Origin: Diabrotica undecimpunctata
Taxonomy: Eukaryota > Arthropoda > Insecta > Coleoptera > Chrysomelidae
NCBI RefSeq assembly: GCF_040954645.1
Contig: NC_092807.1
Location: forward strand, 84,200,608-84,264,607
DNA length: 64,000 nucleotides
Reading direction: 5' to 3'
The position numbers and the translations under genes were made by a program. The notes under the pieces are model-generated. The model did not search any database, was not told the DNA's origin, and saw nothing but the letters and a program-made list of their open reading frames with translations. Positions 36,562 to 49,690 of this stretch are shown piece by piece (the stretch's first letter is position 1; every line of letters begins with the position of its first letter).

Positions 36562-37240
36562 TTTCTGTGTATACGTATTTCTAACTATTGGTCGTCTTCA
36601 GTACAATGCAGCCAAGTTACAAAAGGAGCGTGTTAACTTGGTAATGGATCACTACAGGAACAGCGCGACTAATTTTTGGCATTAGAGTTAGAAGACCCTG
36701 ATGGTTTCCAGGGCAACAACTAACAATAATCACGGACGAAACTACAGCTCTCTGAGGAAAGGATTGCCAAACGTTGAAACGTTTGAAACAAGTAGAAAAG
36801 ATTAATGCGAATAAATAACAAAATTAAAATGTAACGGCATGTCTCGCAAAATAGGAAAACAAAAATCAAAATGGGTATAGTCGCCTCGTATTTCGGTGAG
36901 ACTGTGTAAAAATATATTTATCTGTAATAAAAGCAGACAATAAAAAATAAAATAAAAGTACTCTACCAGGAGTAGTTATTAACTGCAAAATTATCAATGA
37001 CTGAGATGTATAATAATACAAAGTTTTAATATTCTCATCGATATTTACATTTAGATGAGCCTGGTAAAATATGTACAGTCGCTCAGATAAAGTTATCATC
37101 GATGCATTCTTTGCGTAAGATAACAATTTTTGCCTGAGCAACCGAAACCATAAAGTAGTTTATCCCAATAAATTTCGTTTCGACCGTCCAGTGGTTTACA
37201 ATTGGGTAGGCAGGTATAATATTTAATATTATTTTAAACT
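36553..37240. other. Unassigned intergenic stretch
   Basis: Begins with a poly-T run. 36752-36785 (CTGAGGA...GAAACG) has hammerhead-like core words but no stem II. No gene recognised. Confidence 0.35.
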
Positions 37241-37251
37241 TTATTTTTAAA

Positions 37252-37502
37252 CGAAATATTGTTTATTTGGATGAAACCTGGTATGGTATTCATGACACCG
37301 TGAAAAAAGTTGGACGAATAATAACAAAAAGTGTTCTAATTCATTACCGCCCAATAAAGGACAGAATTATAATTTTACACTGCGGTGTAGAAAATGGATG
37401 CATCGACGATTTATTATTAATATCTGTAAAAAAAATAAAGACGTGAATCTAGATTATCATGAGGATATGGAGGGTTCAATTTGTGAATCATGGTTTGAAA
37501 AA

Positions 37503-37562
<60 letters not shown>

Positions 37563-38549
37563 TATCGCACAAGAAGTTCGAGCGTCAATTATAATGCTTT
37601 CATCTATCAATATGATGGAAATGAAGTATAAAAAAAGTTCAACTCAGGAACCATAGATGTAAACGTTTAATGTTTTTTTTGAAGAAAAAAACAGAAGTTA
37701 GTTTTTATAAAACTAACTTCTGCAGCTGAAGAGCCAGCGGAACCCTCTAATCAATTGGAATATCTTTACAAAGCCGTGTAGTAAAATGTAAACGACATTT
37801 TCAATACCTCTTTGATGATACCATCCAAACATATGCTGAAACATGTTTATGAAGAATTGTGTTCTAAATTGTCTAAATCAGAAGCAATTGTAGAAACATG
37901 TTTATCAGAGTGTCCAAAGCAATCTGCTACAAGACTATAGGAGAAACATCTTACCTACATGACAGGACAGAGAATTATAATTTTACACTGCGGTGGAGAA
38001 AATAGATGGATCGATGATGTATTATTAATACCTACAAAAAAATATTAAAGGAACCTCTTCTTCCGAGATTACCTAAATATAGTGTGATTATCATGGACAA
38101 CGTATCATATTATTCAAGATTAATGAGAAAATTCCAAATATTACTTGAAACAAATTACAAATTCAAGAATTTGTTTGAGAAAGATTTGTACTTTGAGGCA
38201 TCATATAGTAAAAAGGAATTGTTGGAGGTTGTTGACAGTAGACAGTACCAGAAGGAATATGTTGTTAATAACTGTACTCGCAGTAATGGGCATACCGTGC
38301 TTGGTATGCCCAGTATTACAATTACTTCCTCCTTACTATTGTAAATTGAACCCAATAGAGTTAATATGGACACAACTTAAAGGTAATAGAAGAAGAAGAA
38401 ACGTGGCTCCTAAATTTTTGTCTACTGCTCTCCAGTTAATTAGAAGAGAAGTCACAAAGATCACAGCAACCAACTGGAAAAGTGTAATCAAACATGTAAT
38501 CGCAGTGGAAAATGACTATGTTAAATATTTACCAGCATTAACCAAATGA
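37252..38549 (+). pseudogene. Tc1/mariner-like transposase relic, two overlapping fragments
   Basis: Fragment one (37252-37560) reads IVYLDETWYGIHDTVKK (first catalytic Asp) through IIILHCGVENG, and an EDMEGSICESWFEKS end that runs into an (AT)n tract. Fragment two (about 37965-38549) restarts at RIIILHCGGENRW, so this block is present twice. It continues SVIIMDNVSYYSRL (second Asp), LYFEASYSKKELLEVVDS, and PPYYCKLNPIELIWTQLKG (acidic residue in NPIEL). Several frameshifts. Same superfamily as 10977-13456 but a different subfamily. No terminal repeats found. A perfect 13-bp-arm hairpin lies at 37693-37721 between the fragments. Confidence 0.8.
37504..37565. repeat. (AT)n microsatellite
   Basis: AT run terminating the first transposase fragment. 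Confidence 0.96.
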
Positions 38550-40009
<1,460 letters not shown>

Positions 40010-40023
40010 ATACTGTAGAATCC

Positions 40024-40026
<3 letters not shown>

Positions 40027-40086
<60 letters not shown>
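40027..40086. repeat. (AT)n microsatellite
   Basis: AT run after the LINE fragment stop. Confidence 0.96.
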
Positions 40087-40089
<3 letters not shown>

Positions 40090-40119
40090 GGATTTTATAT
40101 TTTATAATGGGGAACGTAC

Positions 40120-41420
40120 CTGTGTGACTTAAAGGTAGATTCTTCTTTTGAGGGTACTTGGCCGCCAATGTTTGCATAATTTTTATTAACGTCGCGGTGA
40201 ACAACTTTCATCAGGTGTTTTGTAAATCTTCAACCTGTGTCTATTTGGATGCCCTGATATTTAGCACAGTACATAGGCGCTACCCTTATACTATCCATTA
40301 CAAAACCCCGTTGAATGAGTAGAGCTAGACTGTCTACGTATGTAATAGCTTTGGTCTCTGCTCCATAGTCGATTTCTAGTCTGCCTAGTCAAGCTGTCTA
40401 GGAGGCAGATCGGCCTGTAAGAATTGGCAGTCTCTACCTGGTTTAATTATAAGCGTAAGTCTTGCCTGTTTAATCTCTTTGGTAAACATTTGCTTCTAAG
40501 GGAGTTCATTGAAGATCCTTCGGACCATCTCAAGATTTTTCTCTATAATGATTTTTATCGCCTTAGGAGGCACATCATCAGGACCAGCTGCTTTTGCTTA
40601 CCTAATACTTTTAATTGCTATCCCTATTTCTGCAGCCAAAAAATCGCCAGGTCAAATTTTAACGGTATTTTGAGTAAACTTTTGTGGAGGTTTAAAAGGA
40701 AATAGGGTATTAGCTCTTTTCTTTCGTTTGTTTGCTTAAAGGCTGTATGGGGTCTTTGTTCATAGGTGTTTCGGCAGGCTTATGAAAGGAGCCAAGATCA
40801 CTTTTATATCCGCCCCCTCCACAACTAAGCCCGGCTTGGACTTAATTCTTATTAGTATTTCAAACTGTTTGAAGTGCTTGAACTTAGAGCAGTTTGTGGT
40901 AACATATATGTGCGACGCATCACAAAGGACGCACTTAGCCGTCGACTTACACGATTTATATTCATGTATCGTTTTCCCGTAGTTGAAACACGACCTGGTC
41001 CTGTACGGTCTCTTACAGTTATCCTGGGTATGGTAGAAAGAGCAATACCTGGGGCATCTAGGCACACTTAACCCTCAACAACCCTCAACAACTCTCAACA
41101 ATTTACAGCGTATCATACCTACGCGCAGGTACTTCTCTAGAAAAGAATATACGCGGCTGATCACTGAAGCCGCCTGCGTATCGCCTCTGAGAGGTCTTAC
41201 TGTTAAATTCACTCACACAGCTTCGTCAGGTCTTGGAACGAAAGCTCACATGATAAAGCGCAACTTTGCCAGCATTTCCTATCTCATTCTTAAGTTGGCT
41301 AAGCCTACCCCAGCTTGTCGGACGATCTTGTTCGCCTGCAGCGACCTTAACGCTGCTTAGCGAAGTCCTGCTTTCGGCGACATAAAATCCTCGTCTAGTT
41401 GGTGTAATTCTGGATACGTA
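40120..41420 (-). pseudogene. R1-like LINE remnant (gag knuckles joined to RT pieces)
   Basis: Minus strand, reading from 41420: gag C-terminal region with TVRPLRGDTQAASV (about 41200); then CCHC knuckles at 41063-40870 (CPRYCSFYHTQDNCKRPYRT, CVLCDASHIYVTTNC). After a large deletion come RT scraps: KAAGPDDVPPKAIKIIIEKN (about 40600) and KYQGIQIDTG.RFTKHLMKV (about 40200-40260), corresponding to the RT fingers and the YLG..D region near the RT end. Endonuclease and the RT catalytic core are missing. R1/Jockey-group affinity is inferred from motif style. Confidence 0.7.
41063..41100. repeat. Short tandem repeat, CCTCAACAA units
   Basis: Three to four nearly identical 9-10-bp units. Confidence 0.8.
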
Positions 41421-42153
41421 TCTTTATAAAGGGTGTTTTTTTAGAGGTATAGAACTATGAAATGGAATAAAACAAAGATGATTTTTTAAATTTCTTATTT
41501 AAATTTAAAATTTAAATAAGAAATGTTTTCTTGGAAATGTGTAAAAATAAAATCTAGTACATCTTGCATCAATAAAAAGTCTGACATAGATAAACTGAGC
41601 AACATTTATTGTTACTTACTGGAAAAACATCCAAAATAAAATAAATATTTACCTGTACATAAATTACGCTTATATGCAAAACATGTTGCATACTATTAAG
41701 ACAGGTTTAAAAATTAAAATCACCCAAGATGGGCATCTAGTATTTCCTAAAAAGAAATATAATATTAAGTACACCTAATTACTTTTTAATCATAGGGTTT
41801 TTTCTTTCTGTTCTCTATGTGTCAGAGTTAAAACACACCAGTAAAAGATGCCATAAACTAAGTTTTACTATCTTTATTTAAATTTTAAAAATTTTAGAAT
41901 ATATTTTGTCCAATATTTTATATTTTATATGTGTGGTATTAATGTTAAGTGTCAATGCTTTTATAAATAATCTCAACGACTAGTAAGTTGCACTGAAGAA
42001 TTGTGATATTTTATAAATATTTACATATTTTTCTTATTATAGTGTCTTAAAAAAGGAATAACACCATTCCGAAAGCTAGACAAAAAGTCAAAAGAGTATT
42101 TCATTAACATATCGGCCAATTTTCTGACTGCAACCCTAATAAACTGTGTTGTT

Positions 42154-42154
<1 letters not shown>
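41421..42154. other. Non-coding stretch with small palindrome and possible upstream exon
   Basis: A perfect inverted repeat TTTCTTATTTAAATTT / AAATTTAAATAAGAAA lies at 41491-41523. 42043-42154 is open after a good acceptor (TTTTTCTTATTATAG), but its donor phase does not match the next receptor exon, so it is not called as an exon. Confidence 0.4.
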
Positions 42155-42217
<63 letters not shown>

Positions 42218-42229
42218 CATATATATATA

Positions 42230-42296
<67 letters not shown>

Positions 42297-42297
42297 T
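42155..42297. repeat. (AT)n microsatellite in intron
   Basis: AT run with CATATA/GCATA interruptions ending 27 bp before the receptor exon at 42325. Confidence 0.96.
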
Positions 42298-42324
42298 TAT
42301 GTTATTAATCTACTTTGTTTTTAG

Positions 42325-42815
42325 TTATCTGAAGATGGATACATTTGATACAGCTGAAAGAGACATATCAGATCGAAACATAGACCTCATTTTATACGGG
42401 TCTGATAATGACGTATATGTGGACTTAAACAAACTTCAAGATTTAGTAAAGGGTGTTTCTTATTGGATTTTACAGCCTAATCTTATTAAGAGTCGTATAA
42501 ACTTCTACTTTAGTTATTTTGGTCCTAGGATGTTGACATCTCTGGCATTAATTTTTATATTAACATCATGTCTCTGGAAGCATATGGCAGGAGTTAAGTA
42601 TTACCAAGACGCTGCGTTTATGGTCTTCAGAATGATGTTTCAATTACAAACTTTAAAATTTAAACCAAGCTTTAAGACGAAAATTTTATTTATGAGTTTA
42701 TTAATGTGGATATTTTTTATTGACTTAAAATATACTTCGTTAATAAGTAGTTTGTTAACATCGCCAGGAAAAATAAACAGGTTAGGATCCACAAATCAGC
42801 GTCAAACAACTGTTC
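42325..42815 (+). CDS. Putative divergent ionotropic receptor, exon with M1-pore-M3
   Basis: Exon bounded by TTTGTTTTTAG (acceptor, 42324) and GTAAGT (donor, 42816), open throughout in the frame starting at 42326. It encodes the end of the S1 ligand-binding lobe ([16 protein letters not shown]), a first membrane helix ([17 protein letters not shown]), a pore-like re-entrant segment ([13 protein letters not shown]) and a last helix carrying [14 protein letters not shown], the counterpart of the iGluR/IR YTANL-SFLT motif. IRs are ligand-gated cation channels of chemosensory neurons. The exon ends in phase 1, matching the exon at 50085. The first base completes a codon from an upstream exon not securely found here. 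Confidence 0.72.
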
Positions 42816-43660
42816 GTAAGTTATATTGCTGTTATTCTAGTATTATACTTTGTTGTGCTTTATGGAAAATAGTATATAATATAATAAAAATAAACCATAT
42901 TTCAGTGAAAACTCAGTATATAAATTTGAGTGGTGAAATTTTTGTGACAGGTGTCATGTGTCAGGTATTAGATTTGCTGTTAGAGACATCGAGTTAGAAT
43001 CTATGGAGAGGGCATCACGTGACTAAAAGCGACCTCATTCGGTACGTCACTAGAGGGAAAAATATTATAAAAAATCTTCAAATTCCAATCTTCCTTCAAA
43101 ATCCAGGGGCTTTTTTGATGTTGACTTCATTTATTGTTTGTTTTACTTGGTTGACTGTAAATTTCGTGTGGGGCAGCTCCATTTGAAACGGTGCTGTTAG
43201 GAATCTGGTTAGTTCTGTTTCTTCCTTGGTAGATACTGTAGAAGGGTATGGCGTAAATACTTTTTGAAGGTGCTTGCCAATAAGATCAGCTTTTTCGTTG
43301 TCATTCCTAGCCCAGATGTTTGCCTTATGTTTGATTGGTGGGTTATACTGTTGTGGCCGTTGAAGTTTTTTCATGGCTTTCCAGAGTGAGTAATCTGTAG
43401 CTTCAGTCGGTGTTAAATTTTCTAAATATTCTTGAATTCCATGGTTTTCTTCTTCATGGATTAATTCCTTTAATTTCGTTGTTGCCTTGTTAAGTTTTTT
43501 CTTATTTTCTGTCGTTCTTGACTATTGCCAATTTTTACCTAATTGTCGTTTTTCTGAATTTTTTTGTTTAATTGTGGGACACACCATTATTTCTGTTTGG
43601 AGATGGTTCATAGCTGGGAGTCGCATACCATGCAGCAATTTGTATGCTTTTTGTTAGGTT

Positions 43661-43671
43661 ATCTACAGCTG
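43661..43671 (+). repeat. Target-site duplication, left, of nested LINE tail
   Basis: ATCTACAGCTG, repeated at 43956-43966. Confidence 0.85.
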
Positions 43672-43955
43672 TAGATAACCTAACCCAGAGATTGTGTTTA
43701 CGATCAAACGCATAAAATTGCAATATCTGGGACACGTTATGAGAAATCAGCACCGTTACTCCCTGCTGCAGTCTATATTGCAAGGTAAAGTCAAAGGTAA
43801 GCGAGGACCCGGTAGAAGGAGAATATCATGGCTGCGGAATTTAAGAACATGGTTTAAGAAAACCTCAACGGAGCTGTTTCGAGCCGCAGCGAGCAAGGTC
43901 ATGATTGCCAATATGATTTCCAACATCCGAAACGGATAGGAACCAGAAGAAGAAG
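43672..43955 (+). mobile_element. 5'-truncated LINE 3' end nested in the Jockey-like LINE
   Basis: 284 bp. Reads NPEIVFTIKRIKLQYLGHVM...GKRGPGRRRISWLRNLRTWF...IRNG stop, then an AAGAAGAAG-type tail. An 11-bp target-site duplication surrounds it. Its first 13 bases (TAGATAACCTAAC) are an inverted copy of the adjoining target, making a 32-bp palindrome at 43653-43684. Confidence 0.88.
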
Positions 43956-43966
43956 ATCTACAGCTG
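43956..43966 (+). repeat. Target-site duplication, right, of nested LINE tail
   Basis: ATCTACAGCTG, as at 43661-43671. Confidence 0.85.
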
Positions 43967-46445
43967 ATTCTAGCTGGAGTTCAGTTTTCAAGGACAGATT
44001 TAGTGAGATCAGGTTGTCTAGTTTTTCTTTAAATTGGGACCAGTTAGTCTTGGTGTTATGCAAAGTTGGTTGATGTACTTTGTTTAAAATTTTTTCGAAG
44101 ATTGTTATTATAAACGGTGAGTGGTCTGATGATAAATCGAAGCATGATTCAGCTTTACATTTTTTGGTATCAATGCCTTTTGTGATGCAGAAATCAACGG
44201 CATCAGGTATTTTGTTTCAGACGGCCAATAAGTTGGTTCGCCAGTAGAGATTTGTTGCAGGTTATTTTCTAACATTGCTTTACCTAATTCTCGGCCTCTT
44301 GGTGTTGTTAGCCTAGAGCCCCATATCGGATGTTTTGAATTATAATCTCCACCTGCAATTAATTTGTTTTCTAGAGTGTTAAAATATTCTAGGAAATGTT
44401 CTTTTTTAACGGCATGTTTAGGTGGGCAGTATAAGGCAGATATTGTTATTGGGCCGTGTGCTTTCTCAATTGTTAAGCTGGTTGCTTGCAGGTAGTCGTT
44501 GTTATATTTTTCCTTTTCGGTGTGTTTAATAGAATCACGTATAATTATGGCGCTTCCACCGTGAGATCTACCATCTGGATGTCTTGTAGTATGATACAAC
44601 TTGTAGCTGGGAATCAGCATGTAGTGTTTGTCTGTAAAGTGAGTCTCGGAAATTAAAATTATATCAATATTTTGATTAAAAGTATGAATGTTTTGAGTTC
44701 TTTAGCCCGTTGATAAAGGCCATTTGCGTTCCAGACTACTATTTTATATTTTGGTTGTGAAACCAGTAAGCAATCTTATTAATGACAGTAGTAAGCAAAT
44801 TGAGCGTTGTGCCCATTTGATCCTTGAGTTTTTGCATCATTTCTTCCAGCTTGGCTAAGTTGTTATTAGGTTGGTTAGGACCTGGTATTGCTTGGTTGTT
44901 ATAGCTACACTGTGGTTGATTTCTGTTGACTATTTGAGCATAGGTTAAATCAGGTTGTATTTGTTATGAATTATTTGTTTGAATAGGTGGTTTCATGATT
45001 CTTTTCTCTCTTAGTGTAGGATATAGCTTCTGCTGTAGTTGAATGTGAACTTGGCATCCTCTATAGTTAGCCGGGTGATCACCGTTACAATTGACACATT
45101 TTACTTTGTCATCACGTGATTTTCGAGGACAATCTTTTGTTTCGTGATTACCTGTACATTTTACCAATCTGTGTACTTTGCGGCAGCAGATTTTAGAGTC
45201 TCCGTAGTACACTGGGGGATTTTTCTTTTCGTACGAGGAGGTTCGCATTTGATGATATTGTTTCCTAATTTTTCTATTTTAGAAACTTCTTTGTTGTTTT
45301 CTTTCGATACGATATCAATGAAAAACATTGGCAAGGGGGTTTTTGATACATAATGGTTTATATTGTATCTGTACCATGATGTAGTTTTTTTATGACAAAC
45401 CTGAATGTTTTTCGCTTTTTGGCCTAAAAGTGTGGTATTACGTATTTCTTTTATCAAGTTCAGTGATCAGTATCTTAAAATGTTCGGCCTCCAGGACTTG
45501 AACTTTTACTGGTTTATAACTAATGGTTTTAATTGTGCATTAATCTTCCGTGGTTTGCTTAAATAGGTCATAAATGTGTTGGACAACACCTACATTATAG
45601 ATGGTTATCAGTGGGGGCTTGGGTACATCTTTTGTATTGTTTTCTTGATTATTTGTTTCGTCTTTGCTTTCTTTATTTTCTTTTGTGAGCATACTATACG
45701 AGTTTTTTGTTTCTAGTGTCTTTTGCAGCCAATAACCACTAAATTTTGTTTGTTTCCTGGATATTTCCACTTCGGAACTTCTTATACTTTTTTATTTGTT
45801 ACTGTCTCCCATTTATCTTCAGATTCAGAGTTAGGAGCTGCTTGTTCATTCGTGTGTTGGACTACCTGTGGATTTTGTGGATTTTGATATATTAAGTATG
45901 GGGGAGAGGTAAAGGATTTGGTTGTGAAAAATATTGTGAGAAAATTGGCTGCATTTGAGTAGATAAGCCTGGCATTTGCTTGCTGATATATGGCCCGTTG
46001 ATTTTAATCATGGTAACCCATTTGGGGCTGTGACATTGACGTAGGAAAAAAATATTGTTGATAAGACATTGTTATTCACCTGATATCCGGATTGATAAGT
46101 TGGTACACCATTTTATTTGATATTTCTTTTTTAATTCCACTCCAATGATATGAATTTTTGAATATTTTCTTATCACTAATTGCCTTCTGATAACTATTTA
46201 TCGATTCTAAAACACTTTTACTGTTAAAATGTAATTAAAAATAAAAACTGAATTTGTTTAAGAGAACAAGTTTACGGAGACGTTCAAATAACTGATATTA
46301 GAACATGTAGATAATTAAAATCACATTTAAATAATCATATTTTGTACACAAATCGGAATTAACGTTTACAATATAAAATGTTTTAAAATAACTGGACTGA
46401 ATGCGACCGCCTTGATCGGAGGTTTGTGGTCGACTATGATTTTTT

Positions 46446-46969
46446 TTTAATTTGAATTTTATATTTAACATAAATTAGTTTTCAAAAACGCAAATCATCT
46501 TTTTGTAAAAAAAAATCGTGTCGCCGGTCCAACAGACTTCTTTTTTAATACCTCGTTTTAATCAGATTCTAGGGGCCTTCACCAGAAACAAAATTTCTAC
46601 AAGAAATGACAACCGTTTTAATGCCCATCGGGTCATATAGACTTCGCACCTCGACTGAATGGTAAAAAAGTTTATTGAAAGCTATCATTTAGAGTAATAT
46701 TAATATAAAATGATTTGAAATTTAGCTTTGAAATATTAGACGTGTGTTAGGCGGCGAGCACGTGGTACTATATTACTTCATTTTTGTTGTTTTTTGTGGG
46801 TGTTTTGTTTATTTTGACTAGATTTGTTGGGGAATAATAAAAGTAAGTAATTGTTTTATCACGATTGTGTTATTTAGTAATTTGTATGCTGCGTATCAGT
46901 AGTAGAGACAGTAATAAAATGTTGAGGTTATATTTTCGGTAAATATACTATTTTATGTTTTTACAGAAA
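46446..46969. other. Probable 5' region of piggyBac; no end identified
   Basis: No open frame. A splice-acceptor-like TTTTTACAG precedes the transposase ATG. No TTAA-bounded inverted repeat matching the candidate right end was recognised. Confidence 0.4.
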
Positions 46970-48729
46970 ATGGATTCTAGAGAAGAAGCAAGGCTTCTTG
47001 GACTTATGGATAAAGTGAGCACAGATGAATTTGAAAGTTCTGAATCAGAACCTTATAGCTCTGATGATGATTTACAAGATCCATCATATTAACCGAGTAG
47101 TGGTGAAGATTCGTTGGCAAACGAGAATCTGTTTTCAAACGAAAATCATGAAGACAGAGTTGAGCCAGAAAATGACGAAACAGGTAATGATATACAAAAT
47201 TTGCTAGAGCTGGGCGATATTCGAACTGATAACGAGTCGGATGATATTGCCGCAGATATTCCAGATTTTTTGTTTGATGATTCCCAAAGTGGCCTTTATC
47301 TTAATTTTGACAGAGATACTCCTAAAGCTACAGACTATTTTTTTAAATTTTGGGATCAAGAAATTATGCAGCTAATTCTTGATTCAATGAACAAATACAT
47401 TGAAATATTGACTAATGTAAATAGGCCCAAGCAAAAATACAGCAGACAAGCATCCATTATGCCATTTACTATGGAGAACCTTTAATCATTTTTAGCTATA
47501 TGCATATTACAGGGTCAAATAAAATACCCCTCTGTAAGGAAGTTGTTTTTAATGAATCCACTTTATTATGCACCAGTTTTTCATTACAACCTATCTGGTA
47601 GAAGATTTGAAGAAATGCTGCGGTGTTTTAGCTATGCTTGTAAAGAGGAAACAACAGGAACTGATCCACTAAAAAAAGTCAATCCTCTGCTCGATAAACT
47701 ATTACTCAATTTTCAAAAAGCTTATTACCCTGCAGAAGAAATGTCACTAGATGAATCATTGCTTCTCTTTCGTGATCGTCTGAGTTTTCGGGTGCATATC
47801 AAATGAAAAAAAGCGAAATATGGCATTAAGTTCTACGAGCTATGTACAGCAGACGGATACGTATTGAATATAAAAATTTATAAAAGAAAATCCGAAGATG
47901 TAGAAGAATTATCTAAAATTGAGTCGTTAGTACTGCAACTTATGGAACCTTATTTGGATAAAGGTCATCATTTATTCCTTGATAACTTCTACCACAGCAT
48001 TTTGCTGTCAAAATCCCTTTTGGAAAAAAAACTCATTCTACAAGATCTCTTAGATGAAACAGAAAAGGAAATCCAAAAGCTCTTGTAAACACCAATCTAA
48101 AGAAAGGAGAACACAAATGGCGAAGAGACGGTAGCATCTATATTTCAAAGTAGAAGGATTAAAGGGAAGTACTCTGCATAACAACCAAATATCACCCAAA
48201 ACTTATAAAATAAATGTACAGAACAGGTTTTTAAAGACAGTAATAAAACCTAAAGAAGTTGCCAGGTAAAATGAGTACATGTCAGGAATAGATAGGAGCG
48301 ATCAAATGGTGAGTTATTATTCTTCTCCACGGAAAACTATCAGGTGGTACAAAAAAGTGATGTTTTACTTACTAGATGTAGCTATATGGAATTCCTACTA
48401 TGCAATGAAGAAGCACAAAAATGTAAAACTGACCCTTTTGGAATACAGAGAAAATTTGGTAAGAGAACATTCCAGAAGATATGAATGATGGGAGAAAACT
48501 GATGCATAAGGGATTTTTTCACGGTGGAAAACGACTATAGTTGTCAACCCTAACAATGAACAACACTTTCCAGATATAATTCCCCCCCCCCCGCAAAACT
48601 CACCCTTTGAGGTGCAAGTGGTTTTTACGAAACAAAAAGCGCAAGGAAACCAGATACTTGTGTAAAACGTGTGCCGATAAACCAGCACTTTGCATTGTAC
48701 CATGTTTTGAACTGTACCACAAAAGTTAA
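46970..48729 (+). pseudogene. piggyBac-family transposase, decayed
   Basis: ATG 46970. The acidic N-terminus (ESSESEPYSSDDD) is typical. The frame is broken by stops at 47090, 47483 and 47804 and by shifts near 48030-48250. The three catalytic Asp contexts remain: MSLDESLLLFRDRL (about 47742), HHLFLDNFYHSILLSKSLL (about 47970) and MSGIDRSDQMVSYYSSPRKT (about 48279). The C-terminal Cys-rich tail CADKPALCIVPCFELYH sits at about 48670-48718. These match the DDD transposases of piggyBac/PGBD elements, which cut and paste at TTAA. It lies wholly inside the receptor intron. Inactive. Confidence 0.92.
48582..48593. repeat. Poly-C run
   Basis: Eleven or more C residues followed by GC, inside the piggyBac pseudogene; a likely expansion or assembly-sensitive site. 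Confidence 0.9.
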
Positions 48730-48830
48730 ATTTTTTAATTTAAGCGTATCTCTGTATTATGTTTTAGTTGTAAGGATATTTCTTTATTATTTTTTACAGA
48801 AATAAAGATTTAGTTGCGTTTACTAATCGA

Positions 48831-48905
48831 GAGCGGCATGTACCGCTTAGTCCAGTTGCACAACTTTTGTAACATATATGGACATAGCGGCATTTACCGC
48901 ACCTT
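48831..48905. repeat. piggyBac subterminal GCGG...CCGC repeats
   Basis: GCGGCATGTACCGC (about 48833) and GCGGCATTTACCGC (about 48887) are two near-identical, partly palindromic units 54 bp apart downstream of the transposase. Subterminal repeats are common transposase-binding sites; the role here is inferred. Confidence 0.6.
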
Positions 48906-49030
48906 GTTTTTTTTTATAAAAAACAACCTAAACATTCTAAAATATTAATAAACTACTTTTTTATGACAGAAAAATAACAAATTTTAAGATTTTTACAAGT
49001 GTGTTTTTTGCGACCCCCTATAAAAACTAG

Positions 49031-49049
49031 GTGTCCGCGAACGTGTTAA
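49031..49049 (+). repeat. Candidate right end of piggyBac with TTAA
   Basis: GTGTCCGCGAACGTG followed by TTAA at 49046-49049, about 320 bp after the transposase and just before unrelated Penelope sequence. No matching left end was seen. Confidence 0.45.
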
Positions 49050-49690
49050 TAATGTAAAACCCCTTACAAAACGGCTACCACAAAATCCAAATCAATAGGA
49101 GTATTAAAAAACATCTAAACCCCATTCCATCCAAAAAAGAAACCTTTCCACCTGATCAGCCCAAAATCTTTCTATCATTAAAAGTGTCACTGGCAGTATC
49201 AGTAGAACTCTTAACACTCTAAACATCAAAACCATCTTCCCTACTCACTCCAAATTATCCATTCTCATCAGATCCGTAAAAGACCAAATCCCCAATGAAG
49301 ACCATGTGTCTACGAGATACCTTGTTCCAGTTTTCCACATACATACATCTTCTTCTTCTTCAAGTGCCCTGTCCGTTGCGAACGTTGGCTATTAACATGG
49401 CAATTCTGATCTTGTTTGCGGCGCTTTTGAATAGTTCGACCGATGTGATGTACATATATAGAACAGAGAAACCGACGAATCCATGACCGTATTTACGTAT
49501 ATTCTAGATTTGTAAAACATTACGATACTATTTTAGCCGTAGCTCAACATTATATTCAAACCGGCCAAAAAATAGATTTCGAAAAAGCAAAAACCATCAC
49601 TTCCATCCGCTCCTTAAAATCGAGAATCATTTGTAAAGCCATCGAAATTAAAAAACGACCCAACAGCTTAAACACGACAGCTTGACGCTA
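49050..49690 (+). pseudogene. Penelope-like element, RT end and GIY-YIG fragment, interrupted
   Basis: Frames give SVTGSISRTLNTLNIKTIFP (about 49185), LSILIRSVKDQIP (about 49258), then after a nested insertion YIYRTEKP..HDRIYV (the YIGQT.R...R..EH region) and AVAQHYIQTGQKIDFEKAK (about 49543), matching the AEHA...GH.I.F order of Penelope endonucleases. Stops and shifts throughout. A minus-strand LINE tail is nested at about 49343-49443. Confidence 0.72.
49343..49445 (-). mobile_element. LINE 3'-tail fragment nested in Penelope relic
   Basis: Minus strand reads FKSAANKIRIAML-like sequence then AACGGACAGGGCACTTGAAG and AAGAAGAAG, the same 3' end as 43860-43955. Only about 100 bp. Target duplication possibly ACAT-like but not certain. 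Confidence 0.7.

Larger units (their letters stand above)
43085..46445 (-). pseudogene. Jockey-clade LINE, minus strand, 5' two-thirds only
   Basis: Reads from about 46445 (5' UTR) to 43096. ORF1 starts at ATG 46069 and is multiply interrupted. Its PRE_C2HC region (PLPMFFIDIVSKENNKEVSK, EPPRTKRKIPQC) lies at about 45360-45200 and its knuckles (CTGNHETKDC, CVNCNGDHPANYRGC) at 45160-45050. ORF2 fragments are an APE endonuclease at 44620-44108 (GGSAIIIRDSI, GGDYNSKHPIWGSRL) and the RT entrance at 43374-43096, ending at VNIKKAPGF. The RT core and 3' end are missing, an unusual 3' truncation for a LINE, implying a later deletion or recombination. A second LINE tail is inserted at 43672-43955. Confidence 0.82.

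Noticed and set aside
36595..36620. Minus-strand CTGAAGA ... GAAA near the AT tract
   Set aside because: The intervening bases do not form stem II.
36752..36790. CTGAGGA ... GAAACG as a hammerhead
   Set aside because: No stem II can be drawn between the two core words.
42043..42154. Possible upstream receptor exon (good acceptor, open frame)
   Set aside because: No donor gives the phase needed by the exon at 42325, and no IR motif is clear; only RNA evidence could rescue it.
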